64,000 nucleotides of DNA from Gloeothece verrucosa PCC 7822. GTDB lineage: Bacteria; Cyanobacteriota; Cyanobacteriia; Cyanobacteriales; Microcystaceae. The stretch spans positions 4,890,501-4,954,500 of the forward strand of contig NC_014501.1 of assembly GCF_000147335.1 (NCBI RefSeq). The letters run 5' to 3'. Shown piece by piece: positions 26,100-34,977 of the stretch (position 1 is its first letter; every line of letters starts with the position of its first letter). Position numbers and translations under genes: made by a program. The notes below the pieces were generated by a model. That model did no database searches and had not been told where the DNA came from. It saw only the letters and a list, made by a program, of their open reading frames with translations.

Positions 26100-26726
26100 C
26101 TAATTTTCTGGGGTAGCCGCAACTATCATCATTTGCCACCATAGATCAATATTAAATTTAGTAGAACGCTTAATATTAAATTGCCCAGATGTAAGTAAAT
26201 AATGAAACTCATTTTCAGTATAACATTTTTTGTAAGCAGGGTCAACAAATTTTAACCCAAAATCTAGAAATTGCATCAATAAATAATCTTTACACCAATC
26301 TAAAATAACCACCTTACCGTCGGGTTTTAAAACTCGTTTTATTTCTTGAATTGCAGTTTCAGGATGCTCAAAATAATGAAAAGCACTAGCCGATACAATA
26401 ACATCAAAGGTATGAGTATTAAAAGGTAAACTGGATACACTCGCTTGCTGAAATGAAACATTAGGATAACCCTGACATTTGTATTTAGCTTTAACGAGCA
26501 TTTCTTCAGAAATATCTATGCCAATAATTTTTTGCTCGGGATTTTCAGTTAATAATAATCGCTCAAACTCTCCTGTACCACAGCCAAGGTCAAGGACAAC
26601 TTGATCTGACGAAATCTCGGCCCAATTTTTGAGAAAACTTAAGGTTTTACTAATATAATTCTTCCAGCGTTGGTCATATATCTGCGCCATCTGATTATAT
26701 TGTTCACGAATTATTGTTTCAATCAT
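26100..26726 (-). CDS. Class I SAM-dependent methyltransferase
   Basis: This 208-aa protein has the Rossmann methyltransferase motifs: VLDLGCGTGEFERLL (motif I, about 44-58), IGIDISEEML (motif II), FDVIVSASAFHYFEHPE (motif IV region) and ALKPDGKVVILDW-type motif VI (VLKPDGKVVILDW). It resembles UbiE/COQ5-like small-molecule methyltransferases but has no clear substrate motif. It stands alone on the minus strand. Substrate unknown. Confidence 0.88.
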   Translation of the reverse strand: MIETIIREQYNQMAQIYDQRWKNYISKTLSFLKNWAEISSDQVVLDLGCGTGEFERLLLTENPEQKIIGIDISEEMLVKAKYKCQGYPNVSFQQASVSSLPFNTHTFDVIVSASAFHYFEHPETAIQEIKRVLKPDGKVVILDWCKDYLLMQFLDFGLKFVDPAYKKCYTENEFHYLLTSGQFNIKRSTKFNIDLWWQMMIVAATPEN

Positions 26727-26827
26727 AAATCTTGATAGTTAATTTATCAGGTGGGTAATGCCTACCCTACTAATTTAGCATTTGCTCCGAAAGCGACAGC
26801 CGTTTCAAACTATTGAGCGGCTTCTCA

Positions 26828-26905
26828 GGACAGTTAGGACAGTTAAGACAGTTAAGACAGTTAAGACAGTTAAGAAAAAATTCAAGAGACAGTTAAGACA
26901 GTTAC
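26828..26905. repeat. 9-bp direct repeats (GACAGTTAA), about seven units
   Basis: Five tandem 9-bp units, then a short gap and two more, read (G/A)GACAGTTA. They lie between the methyltransferase promoter and the exported-protein gene. Two inverted copies lie about 165 bp further on at 27068-27087, so the two sets can pair. Confidence 0.8.
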
Positions 26906-27067
26906 AACAAAAAAGATACTTAAGAGTAAAATATTAAAGTCACGGCATTATATTAATATTTTTTAACTAAAGCGAATTTATTTATTACTTTTGGAGGATG
27001 ATTTTTAGAAAACAATGGAATTTTTAAAACATAATTTTTAAATTTTACTAAAGATTGGCATAAATAT

Positions 27068-27087
27068 CTTAACTGTCTTAACTGTCC
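27068..27087. repeat. Inverted copies of the 9-bp repeat
   Basis: Two units of TTAACTGTC are the reverse complement of the GACAGTTAA direct repeats at 26828-26905. They sit about 60 bp before the start codon of the exported-protein gene. Confidence 0.75.
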
Positions 27088-27150
27088 TTGTGTCTCTTTT
27101 TCTGTCATGTTAAGTTATTCAAGGAGTTTTCCGCGCACCTAAAGGAAATC

Positions 27151-27594
27151 ATGAAAAGTATTGCTAAAATCGGACGACGATTAATATCAGTGTTTTTGGT
27201 TGTATTTGTAAGTACCTTGATGTTTTTGACATCTCCAGCGCTGGCGGCTAATTGGATAACTGTTAATCCGGACAATATTGAAAGCGAAGTATTGAACTCT
27301 GACAAGACTACGGTTGTACTTTTGGTTTCAGATATTTACCCTGACGCTGAAAATGTCAAAGCTAAGTTAAAATCAGAAGTTGAAAAGACTTATGGTGATA
27401 AATACCAACTTGCGGTAGGCAGCGTTGAACAGAATGGATTCCTCTACGGGAGTGTTATTGCACCTCGTGTATATCCACCTTTCCCAGGAATTACTGTCGT
27501 CAAAAACGGTTATCCATTAAGAGGAATATTTATTCTTCCCGATGATCCCTCACAAGCATTTAATGCCATCAATGATATAATCGCCAATAGCTAA
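27151..27594 (+). CDS. Exported protein of unknown function
   Basis: From the ATG at 27151, preceded by AAAGGAA, this encodes 147 aa with a clear Sec signal peptide (basic start, hydrophobic LISVFLVVFVSTLMFL, cleavage near SPALA|AN). The mature part of about 115 residues has alternating strands and helices (TTVVLLVSDIYPDAENVKA, PFPGITVVKNGYPLRGIF) reminiscent of a thioredoxin fold, but without a CxxC active site. It is probably periplasmic or lumenal. A longer frame from 27088 lacks a ribosome site. Function unknown. Confidence 0.7.
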   Translation: MKSIAKIGRRLISVFLVVFVSTLMFLTSPALAANWITVNPDNIESEVLNSDKTTVVLLVSDIYPDAENVKAKLKSEVEKTYGDKYQLAVGSVEQNGFLYGSVIAPRVYPPFPGITVVKNGYPLRGIFILPDDPSQAFNAINDIIANS

Positions 27595-27926
27595 TTTTTA
27601 ATCCCTCAACTGACCCTAAAAACTTCTACGCAAGAAGGTAAAGAGAGATTCTTCACTCCCAAGCGCGCTGCCCCTTCACAGGTTCAGGGCGTTGGTTTAG
27701 AATCACAAAAATGGGGTGTTATACTGAATCCGACTTAATTACCCCTCTTTAATCCCTCACCCTGAAGGGGCTGGCTCAACAAACAAAGCCCGCGTAGGCG
27801 GGCTAATTGATAAAAGGGGTAAGTAACCCGGATTTGGTATTACTTTTAGGACAAATATTAAAGCCTGCGTAGGCAGGCTTCGTTCGTATAGCCCCACCCT
27901 TCAGGGTGTAGGCACTTTATTAACAA
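27595..27926. repeat. Non-coding stretch with paired GTAG-loop hairpins
   Basis: No gene is visible in this 330-bp gap. It holds two hairpins with the same GTAG loop: AGCCCGC/GCGGGCT (27787-27804) and AAGCCTGC/GCAGGCTT (27861-27880). The stems differ by a compensatory base-pair change. Nearby are CACCCT/AGGGTG palindromes. It looks like a repetitive palindromic element pair; the last hairpins could also terminate gatB on the minus strand. Confidence 0.6.
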
Positions 27927-29414
27927 TCAAGCTTCTAACTTTTTATCAATCAACTGATTGGTTAACTTAGGATCTGCCCGGCCTCCTGTTTTCTTAAGAA
28001 CTTGTCCGACAAAGAAACCTTTCAGATTTTTCTTACCACTGCGGTATTTTTCCAGTTCTTGAGGATGACTAGCAATCACTTCATCAATGATTTTCTCCAA
28101 CTCTTTAGTATCAGAAATTTGGATCAATCCTTTTTTCTCCACTAACGCTTTAGGAGAACCGCCATCCGTTAACAACTCAGGTAAAATATCCTTAGCAATT
28201 TTGCCGCTAATGGTTCCTTTTTCAATCAAGTTAACCAACTCCCCTAACCCTTCAGGCTTAAGAGCAATGTCAGTGATCTTGAGTTTATTATTATTGAGAT
28301 AAGCCGCAATATCTTGAGTCACCCAATTCGCCACTAACTTAGCATTAGCGCCAGAAGCAACCGCCGTTTCAAAATACTCAGCGACTTCTCTTTCATCGGT
28401 TAAAACTCGCGCATCATAAGCGGATAACCCTAATTCCTCCTCATAACGATGACGTTTTTGGGCAGGAAGTTCAGGAATTTGTGCTTTCCATTCTTCGAGT
28501 TGTTCGGCGCTAACTTCAAGCGGCGGTAAATCCGGTTCTGGAAAGTAACGATAATCACTCGCCCCTTCTTTTGAACGCATACTAACCGTGCGTTGTTTGG
28601 CTTCTTCCCACAGACGAGTTTCTAAGCGGATAGGTTCACCATTTTCGATCGCTTCAATTTGGCGATCAATTTCATATTCGATCGCTTTTTGAATGGCACT
28701 AAAAGAGTTCATATTCTTAATTTCTACCTTAGTGCCAAATTTGCTTTCTCCCTTGCGTCGTACAGAAATATTGACATCACAACGCAGAGAACCCTCTTGC
28801 ATATTTCCGTCACCGATGCCTAAATAACGCACTAAGCGGCGTAATTCTTGGGCATATTCGGCGGCTTCTTGTCCGGTTCTCAAGTCCGGTTCTGAGACGA
28901 TTTCTAATAGGGGTACACCGGTGCGGTTAAAATCCACTAACGAGTAAGTCGAACCCGAGAGACGATCACTACCTGCATGAACTAATTTACCCGCATCTTC
29001 TTCCATGTGTAGGCGAGTAATACCGATGGTTTTGCGGTAAACTTCTTTGGTTTCCTTGTCTACCACTTCGATTTCTAACGCGCCATGTTCGACGATCGGC
29101 AAGTCATATTGAGAGATTTGGTAGTTTTTGGGCAGATCGGGATAAAAGTATTGTTTACGGTCAAATTTGCTATAGGGGGCAATAGTTCCATTAATGGCTA
29201 ACCCCAATTTCACCGCCGATGCGAGAACCTCTAAATTGAGTACGGGTAAAACACCAGGATACCCTAAGCAAATAGGACAGACATTAGTATTGGGTGGAGT
29301 GTCAAACTCAGTGGAACAATTACAGAAAATCTTACTCTTGGTATTGAGTTGACAGTGAGTCTCTAAACCGATAACTGCTTCGTATTCGGTTTTTGCGGGT
29401 GCAGCAGTAACCAT
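27927..29414 (-). CDS. gatB: Asp-tRNA(Asn)/Glu-tRNA(Gln) amidotransferase subunit B
   Basis: This 495-aa protein is GatB, which binds misacylated tRNA and activates it for transamidation with GatA and GatC. Recognised segments are the N-terminal IGLETHCQLNTKSKIFC, the zinc-site cysteines (CNCS, CPICLGYPG), GSLRCDVNISVR, EIKNMNSFSAI and the C-terminal YqeY-like tail with FFVGQVLKKTGGRADP. Length and motifs are standard. It is transcribed alone. GatA and GatC are not adjacent, as is usual in cyanobacteria. Confidence 0.98.
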   Translation of the reverse strand: MVTAAPAKTEYEAVIGLETHCQLNTKSKIFCNCSTEFDTPPNTNVCPICLGYPGVLPVLNLEVLASAVKLGLAINGTIAPYSKFDRKQYFYPDLPKNYQISQYDLPIVEHGALEIEVVDKETKEVYRKTIGITRLHMEEDAGKLVHAGSDRLSGSTYSLVDFNRTGVPLLEIVSEPDLRTGQEAAEYAQELRRLVRYLGIGDGNMQEGSLRCDVNISVRRKGESKFGTKVEIKNMNSFSAIQKAIEYEIDRQIEAIENGEPIRLETRLWEEAKQRTVSMRSKEGASDYRYFPEPDLPPLEVSAEQLEEWKAQIPELPAQKRHRYEEELGLSAYDARVLTDEREVAEYFETAVASGANAKLVANWVTQDIAAYLNNNKLKITDIALKPEGLGELVNLIEKGTISGKIAKDILPELLTDGGSPKALVEKKGLIQISDTKELEKIIDEVIASHPQELEKYRSGKKNLKGFFVGQVLKKTGGRADPKLTNQLIDKKLEA

Positions 29415-29556
29415 GAGGATTATTTTTAGTTCTTTATCTTTTAATTATAGTTAACTGGGAACAGGGGGAAGGGGGAAAGACTAATGACTATTTAATCATA
29501 ATCACTAATGACCCACGACTAAACTTGATACAATTTGCCTAAACTGACTTGATCTT

Positions 29557-30681
29557 ATGATAACTGTTTTACAGATAATCTTATTATTGCTGATCACCGC
29601 ATCAATCGTTTTTTATAGCGGCTGTGCCTTATGTACCCTAGGATTTAAACGAAATCGCCCCTCGGTTTTTCCCAGTTTTCACGAACCTGTATCTATCCTG
29701 ATTTCAGTTTGTGGACTTGATAGTGATGCGGCGGCTAACTGGGGTTCTTTTTGCCAACAAGATTATCCTAACTATGAGGTTTTATTTGGGGTAATGGATA
29801 AACAGGATCAAGCTATCCCTATCTTAAAAGAAATTGTCGCTCAATATCCCGAACGTGCCCAACTCTTTTATGATTTACCTGCTAGAGGCATTAACCATAA
29901 AATCAGTAACATGATGTATTTGTATGAAGCCTCGCAACATGAAATCGTTGTATTAGCTGATAGTGATATTCAGGTAACGCCGAATTATTTAACCACTGTT
30001 ACCGCACCTCTAGCCGATCCTAGCATTGGACTTGTTACCTGCGGCTACTTCGATTATAATCCTAAAACCCTTGGGGCAGCTTTAGCCGCTTATGGGCGTT
30101 GTCTAGATTTTATCCCCAGTGTATTAGTAGCACGTTTTTTAGATAAAGGCATCAAATTTGCCATCGGCCCTACTATGGTAACTCGTAAAACTATACTCGA
30201 AAAATATGGCGGTTTACAACGGGTAGTTAACCGCATTGCTGACGATTACCAAATGGGCAAAATGACCGCAGAATTAGGCTATCGAGTAGAACTATCCGAA
30301 TATATTCTCAACAATGATTGTACTAACGATACTATCAAAGACGTTTTCCTGCGAGAATTGCGTTGGGCGAGAACAGTTCGCTTAAATCGAGGGTCAGAAT
30401 ATTACGGATTAATTTTTAGTTACGGAACCGTTTATAGTCTGCTTTTACTATTACTATCCCCCGGCAATTCATTAGCAATTTTGTTTAGTACCATCGCCTT
30501 ATCCCTGAGATTAATTCAAGCATTAATAGCCATCTACTATTTTAACAGCCCCAAACTCTTAAAATGGCTTTGGCTGTTACCCTTTCGAGACATAATGAGC
30601 TTCATTATCTGGTTAAGCGGCACAGTAGGAAGACGGATGTATTGGCGGGGAAGATGGTTAGAAATCACCAACGAAGGCTAA
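29557..30681 (+). CDS. hpnI: Hopanoid glycosyltransferase HpnI
   Basis: This 374-aa membrane glycosyltransferase is of the ceramide-glucosyltransferase-like GT21 type. It has an N-terminal membrane helix, VSILISVCGLD start, DSD (D2), DDYQMG (D3) and the (Q/R)xxRW-type motif RELRWARTVR, then two to three C-terminal helices. In hopanoid pathways HpnI adds N-acetylglucosamine to bacteriohopanetetrol. It lies 110 bp upstream of hpnJ on the same strand, supporting the assignment. The deacetylase gene hpnK is not here. Confidence 0.9.
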   Translation: MITVLQIILLLLITASIVFYSGCALCTLGFKRNRPSVFPSFHEPVSILISVCGLDSDAAANWGSFCQQDYPNYEVLFGVMDKQDQAIPILKEIVAQYPERAQLFYDLPARGINHKISNMMYLYEASQHEIVVLADSDIQVTPNYLTTVTAPLADPSIGLVTCGYFDYNPKTLGAALAAYGRCLDFIPSVLVARFLDKGIKFAIGPTMVTRKTILEKYGGLQRVVNRIADDYQMGKMTAELGYRVELSEYILNNDCTNDTIKDVFLRELRWARTVRLNRGSEYYGLIFSYGTVYSLLLLLLSPGNSLAILFSTIALSLRLIQALIAIYYFNSPKLLKWLWLLPFRDIMSFIIWLSGTVGRRMYWRGRWLEITNEG

Positions 30682-30790
30682 TTAAAAAATTGACCCCTTT
30701 CCCTTTTGCCTCCTTTGCGCCAAATAAAAAAACAATTGTAAACCATCAATAAATTAACTATATTAAGATAAATAGTAGTGAGGAGAAATT

Positions 30791-32227
30791 ATGAAAAAAA
30801 CCCTATTTCTAAGTCCACCGTCTTTTGACGGTTTTGATGGGGGTGCCGGTTCAAGATATCAAGCCAAACGAGAAATCACCTCCTTTTGGTATCCTACCTG
30901 GTTAGCCCAACCGGCCGCCCTAGTCCCCGGCAGTAAACTCATTGATGCACCTCCTCACCATCAAAGCGTCGAAGATGTCCTAAAAATTGCCAAGGATTAC
31001 GAATTGGTTATTATGCACACCAGTACCCCATCCTTGACAAATGACGTAAAATGTGCTGAAGCGATTAAAGCGCAAAACCCCCAAACCCAAGTCGGTTTTA
31101 TTGGGGCACACGTAGCCGTATTACCAGAGCAAACCCTGCAAGACAACCCGATACTAGATTTTGTCTGCCGCAATGAATTTGATTATACCTGTAAAGAACT
31201 AGCCGAAGGGAAACCTTTTGAAGACATCAAAGGACTCAGCTACCGAGACAAACAGGGTAAAATTCAACATACACCCGAACGGGATTTAATTCATGATTGG
31301 GATGCCATGCCGAGTGTTCTACCGGTTTACGCCGAACATCTCGACATAGAAAAGTATTTTATCGGCTATCTACTGCATCCTTACGTTTCTCTTTATACAG
31401 GGCGCGGCTGTCCGGCTAAATGTTCTTTTTGCCTCTGGCCGCAAACTATTGGAGGACATCAATATCGCGCTAAAAGTCCCGAAGCCGTAGGGCGGGATAT
31501 GGCAGAAGCTAAGTCTCTGTTTGGGGATAAAGTGCGCGAATATATGTTTGATGATGACACTTTTACCATTGATAAGCAACGGGCAATTGCCATTAGTGAA
31601 CATCTTAAGCGCTTGAATCTGACTTGGAGTTGCAACGCCCGAGCAAATTTAGATTACGAAACACTTAAACAACTGAAAAATAATGGTTTACGCCTGCTAT
31701 TAGTGGGATTTGAATCAGGAAATCAGCAAGTTCTCGATGGTATCCGCAAAGGAATTAAATTAGAAGTGGCTAAAAAATTTATGCAAAATTGTCACAAATT
31801 AGGCATAAAAGTTCACGGGACATTTATCATCGGACTGCCTAACGAAACTCAAGAAACCATTGACGAAACCATTCGTTTTGCTTGTGAATTGAGTCCTCAT
31901 ACCATTCAAGTTTCTATTGCCGCGCCTTATCCGGGTACAGAACTTTACCGACAAGCACAGGAAAATGGCTGGTTTACGAATAAAGATTTAGTGGCTAATT
32001 CAGGGATTCAATTATCTCCTTTAGAATATCCTGATCTGTCATCGGCAGATATTGAGGCAGGCGTTGAGCGTTTATATCGTAGTTTTTATTTCCGTCCTCG
32101 TGCTATTATTCCTATCGTTCAAGAAATGCTCGGGGATTCTCAAATGTTGCGCCGCCGTTTAAGGGAAGGAAAAGAGTTTTTTGCCTACCTGAAAGAACGT
32201 TCCTCCCGTGCGGTTGCTAAAGTCTAA
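30791..32227 (+). CDS. hpnJ: Hopanoid radical SAM protein HpnJ
   Basis: This 478-aa protein is a B12-binding-domain radical SAM enzyme. The start contains SFDGFDGGAGSRYQAKREI and SFWYPTWLAQPAALVP, characteristic of HpnJ. The Fe-S cluster cysteines are Cys207, Cys211 and Cys214 (GRGCPAKCSFC). HpnJ converts the glucosamine head group of hopanoids into the cyclitol ether by ring contraction. The ribosome site is GAGGAG, 6 bp before the ATG. It probably forms an operon with hpnI. Confidence 0.93.
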   Translation: MKKTLFLSPPSFDGFDGGAGSRYQAKREITSFWYPTWLAQPAALVPGSKLIDAPPHHQSVEDVLKIAKDYELVIMHTSTPSLTNDVKCAEAIKAQNPQTQVGFIGAHVAVLPEQTLQDNPILDFVCRNEFDYTCKELAEGKPFEDIKGLSYRDKQGKIQHTPERDLIHDWDAMPSVLPVYAEHLDIEKYFIGYLLHPYVSLYTGRGCPAKCSFCLWPQTIGGHQYRAKSPEAVGRDMAEAKSLFGDKVREYMFDDDTFTIDKQRAIAISEHLKRLNLTWSCNARANLDYETLKQLKNNGLRLLLVGFESGNQQVLDGIRKGIKLEVAKKFMQNCHKLGIKVHGTFIIGLPNETQETIDETIRFACELSPHTIQVSIAAPYPGTELYRQAQENGWFTNKDLVANSGIQLSPLEYPDLSSADIEAGVERLYRSFYFRPRAIIPIVQEMLGDSQMLRRRLREGKEFFAYLKERSSRAVAKV

Positions 32228-32765
32228 AAAATCTGATTGAACCTCGTAGGTGGGCAATGCGGCGTTAATGTTGAAAATATGATCAACAAATAATGCTTAA
32301 CATTGCTCACCAAAGTTGGATTTTAAATGATTGTCCGCAGATAAACCTTACCCAGAACCGAAGCGAAGGGACAGATAAATACAGATGTACAAAATAAGAA
32401 CTGTGTTGTCCCTGACTGAAAAATGCTTTAACATTGTTTATAGCTCCGAAACAAATGTTAATTGAGAAAGCTTAGATTATTGTTATAATAAAAAGGAAAG
32501 AGTATCAAACTCTGAACCAGACTCTTTCCCTAAAAAAGTCAAAAATTTAGAAAGCTACTCTGATCAAAACCTGATAACTACCTGTAGATAAATTCAGATT
32601 CCTCTGTAAATAAATGTAAAGTTATCAATTCTCCTATAACTCCTGATTCATGACTCTTAACTTGACCCTTAATTTTATTGCTGTTCACCTATGGAGTGAG
32701 TCCTCTTTTGAGAGAGACTAACCATTTTGCCTGAACAAAAAAGAGTTAACCCAGGAGAATAAACC
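32228..32765 (+). promoter_or_regulatory. 538-bp gap with promoter and long structured leader
   Basis: A promoter-like pair TTGAGA (32462-32467) and TATAAT (32484-32489), 16 bp apart, is followed at once by a 9-bp hairpin GGAAAGAGT/ACTCTTTCC (32495-32529). The transcript would have a leader of roughly 270 nt before the operon at 32766, which has a strong AGGAG site. A second short stem (CTCTTTTGAGAG) lies near 32712. I recognise no known riboswitch. Bases 32228-32450 show nothing else. Confidence 0.45.
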
Positions 32766-33098
32766 ATGAAAGCTCCTCCCTTAATTAAATCTAATCCTGA
32801 AATTCCCCTTCACCGACAAGGCGAAATTCGTCAGCATTTTCCTAATCAAGCATGGAACGAATTGACGATTCGCTATTATGATAGTGTTGAGGATGTTGGT
32901 TATGAATACTACACCCAAAAGGTTTTATCAGCTTGTCATCAAGATGAATCTGTCCGTTACTTAGAACCCTTTATTTCCTTTGTGCGTTTAGGAGAATCCC
33001 TGATTTTGTCAGAGGATGGGTGCGTCATTTATGACAATGAAAAAAATGATGACTCCTGCACAGAAACCGGTCCGTTCTGGTGGATCACAGCTAAATAA
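32766..33098 (+). CDS. 110-aa protein of unknown function, first in operon
   Basis: This 110-aa protein starts at an ATG with a strong AGGAG site. No signal peptide or membrane segment is seen. It is acidic in the C-terminal half, with Cys at about 53, 85 and 96 and an aromatic end (TGPFWWITAK). I recognise no family. It heads an apparent five-gene plus-strand operon with a flavin-reductase-like protein 15 bp downstream, an M20 peptidase, a P-loop protein and a GMC oxidoreductase, so it may be a small pathway component. Confidence 0.7.
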   Translation: MKAPPLIKSNPEIPLHRQGEIRQHFPNQAWNELTIRYYDSVEDVGYEYYTQKVLSACHQDESVRYLEPFISFVRLGESLILSEDGCVIYDNEKNDDSCTETGPFWWITAK

Positions 33099-33113
33099 TT
33101 AAACCTTAAATCA

Positions 33114-33722
33114 ATGGACCGACTTAATCAAAAACAACTCATTCCCTTGGATCTCCATTATCCCATCTGGGAACGTTTCTTTTGTGTATCTCCCCTAATT
33201 ATTGTGGGCACAAAAGAAGCCGATGGAAGCTATGATTTAGCCCCTAAACATTTGGCCATGCCTTTAAGTTGGGATAACTATTTTGGCTTTATCTGCACAG
33301 AACGTCATCGAACCTATCAAAATATCAAACGAGAAAAAGTTTTTACCGTTAGCTTTCCCACACCCGATCAGATCTTATTCACCAGTTTGGCAGCAACCCC
33401 TCGCTGTGACAACAGGGTGAAACTCTCTTTGCAAGCAATTCCGATAGTTGAAGCATCGACAGTTGAGGGAGTGTTGCTCTTGAATGCTTATCTCTGGTTA
33501 GAGTGTGAATTAGAGCGTATTATTGACGGGTTTGGAGAAAATAGCTTAATTGCCGGCAAAATTGTCGCCGCGCAAGTGCAAAAAGAAGCCTTACGAGATA
33601 AAGACCTCGACGATCAAGACATTATTCACAAAAACCCTTTATTAGCCTATCTTTCACCAGGACGTTTTACCAGCATTGAACAAAGTCAGTCATTTCCCTT
33701 TCACGTTGGATTTAAAAGATGA
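33114..33722 (+). CDS. Flavin-reductase-like FMN-binding protein
   Basis: This 202-aa protein matches the flavoredoxin / flavin reductase-like split-barrel family: PLIIVGTKEADGSYDLAPKH, the central SWDNYFGFICTERHRTYQNI and a KVFTVSFPTPDQ strand. Such proteins bind FMN and reduce flavin or act directly on substrates. It starts 15 bp after the 110-aa gene, and its stop overlaps the next start by 4 bp (ATGA), so the genes are translationally coupled. Substrate unknown. Confidence 0.8.
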   Translation: MDRLNQKQLIPLDLHYPIWERFFCVSPLIIVGTKEADGSYDLAPKHLAMPLSWDNYFGFICTERHRTYQNIKREKVFTVSFPTPDQILFTSLAATPRCDNRVKLSLQAIPIVEASTVEGVLLLNAYLWLECELERIIDGFGENSLIAGKIVAAQVQKEALRDKDLDDQDIIHKNPLLAYLSPGRFTSIEQSQSFPFHVGFKR

Positions 33723-34885
33723 TTAAAGCCATCGCGCACCAACTCAGAGACTATCTCCACACCCGTCAAGGAGAAATGACAGAGTTGTTGCAACAATTAG
33801 TCAGACTCGAATCGCCTTCTGTTGAGCCGCACTCTCAACAACCCGTATTTGACCTTTTAGAAAAAACCTATCACCAACTCGGTTACAGAGTACGACGGAT
33901 TCGAGGACAAACCACAGGCGGACAGCTTTTAGCCATTCCTCGCCATCACTCAAAACCTCAACCTTTGCAACTATTATTGGGTCATTCAGATACAGTATGG
34001 CCCTTGGGAACCCTCGAAAAAATGCCGCTACAAGTGCGGCAAGGGAAATTATATGGACCCGGGTCTTATGACATGAAAGCCGGCTTAGTTTTTATGCTGT
34101 TTGCCATCGAAGCTTTAATCGCTAGTGATTTAAAACCCACAGTCGCCCCCATTGTCTTTATCAATTCCGATGAAGAAATCGGCTCTTTTGAATCAAAAAA
34201 CCGAATACAGCGTCTTGCTATGAGGGTTGAGCGCACCTGGGTCATGGAACCGTCTTATGGAAGTGAGGGAAAATTAAAAACGCGGCGTAAAGGCATCGGC
34301 GAATTTATGATTCGAGTCAAGGGACAAGCCGCCCATTCCGGATTAGCCCCCGAAAAAGGCATTAGTGCCATTCTAGAATTATCTTATCTCATCCAAAAAT
34401 TATTTGCCCTCAATAATCCCCAAAGAGGCATTACGGTTAATGTAGGCTTAATTGATGGGGGAATTCGCCCTAATGTGATTGCACCGGCCAGTAAAGCGGT
34501 GGTAGATGTGAGAATCTTACATCCTGAAGATGCAGAATATATTGAACAAGCCATCCGTCATTTAGAACCCACTGTACCCGGCATCGAGTTAATTATAGAG
34601 GGAGGATTTGATCGCCTGCCGATGGAAAAAACCCCAGGTAATGAAAAACTCTGGCAACTGGCTCAACAAGCGGCTTTAGAGCTTGGATTTGAAATAGATG
34701 AAGTAACGGCAGGCGGGGTTTCCGATGGCAATTTTACCAGCATTTATAGTCCTACTTTAGATGGCTTAGGCGCTGTGGGAGATGAGGCCCATTCGTTAGG
34801 GGAATTTGTCGATTTAAAGTCAATGGTTGATAGGACGGCTTTATTATCCCGTTTATTGTGGGAAAAAACCCTTAACAATAATTAA
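33719..34885 (+). CDS. M20-family metallopeptidase (carboxypeptidase G2-like)
   Basis: This 388-aa protein is a zinc-dependent M20 peptidase. Metal and catalytic residues are visible: HSDTVWP (His89, Asp91), bridging Asp118 in YDMKAG, Glu152-Glu153 in NSDEEIGS and the C-terminal His in DEAHSLGE. The insert domain (about 190-300) is the dimerisation lid, starting KGIGEFMIRVKGQAAHSG. Members release terminal amino acids (often glutamate) or hydrolyse acyl-amino acids. It overlaps the preceding gene by ATGA, which implies a shared pathway. Confidence 0.92.
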   Translation: MIKAIAHQLRDYLHTRQGEMTELLQQLVRLESPSVEPHSQQPVFDLLEKTYHQLGYRVRRIRGQTTGGQLLAIPRHHSKPQPLQLLLGHSDTVWPLGTLEKMPLQVRQGKLYGPGSYDMKAGLVFMLFAIEALIASDLKPTVAPIVFINSDEEIGSFESKNRIQRLAMRVERTWVMEPSYGSEGKLKTRRKGIGEFMIRVKGQAAHSGLAPEKGISAILELSYLIQKLFALNNPQRGITVNVGLIDGGIRPNVIAPASKAVVDVRILHPEDAEYIEQAIRHLEPTVPGIELIIEGGFDRLPMEKTPGNEKLWQLAQQAALELGFEIDEVTAGGVSDGNFTSIYSPTLDGLGAVGDEAHSLGEFVDLKSMVDRTALLSRLLWEKTLNNN

Positions 34886-34977
34886 TCATATTTAGAAAAT
34901 TTAAAGATCTGAAAGCCTCTTGCGTAATTTCACCCTTAACTAGACTTTTGTTCATTTATTTAATAACCCGTAAAATT

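Noticed and set aside
32766..33098. RiPP precursor peptide in the operon
   Set aside because: The 110-aa protein is evenly composed, lacks a leader cleavage motif, and no RiPP maturase (YcaO, LanM or radical SAM with SPASM) is adjacent.
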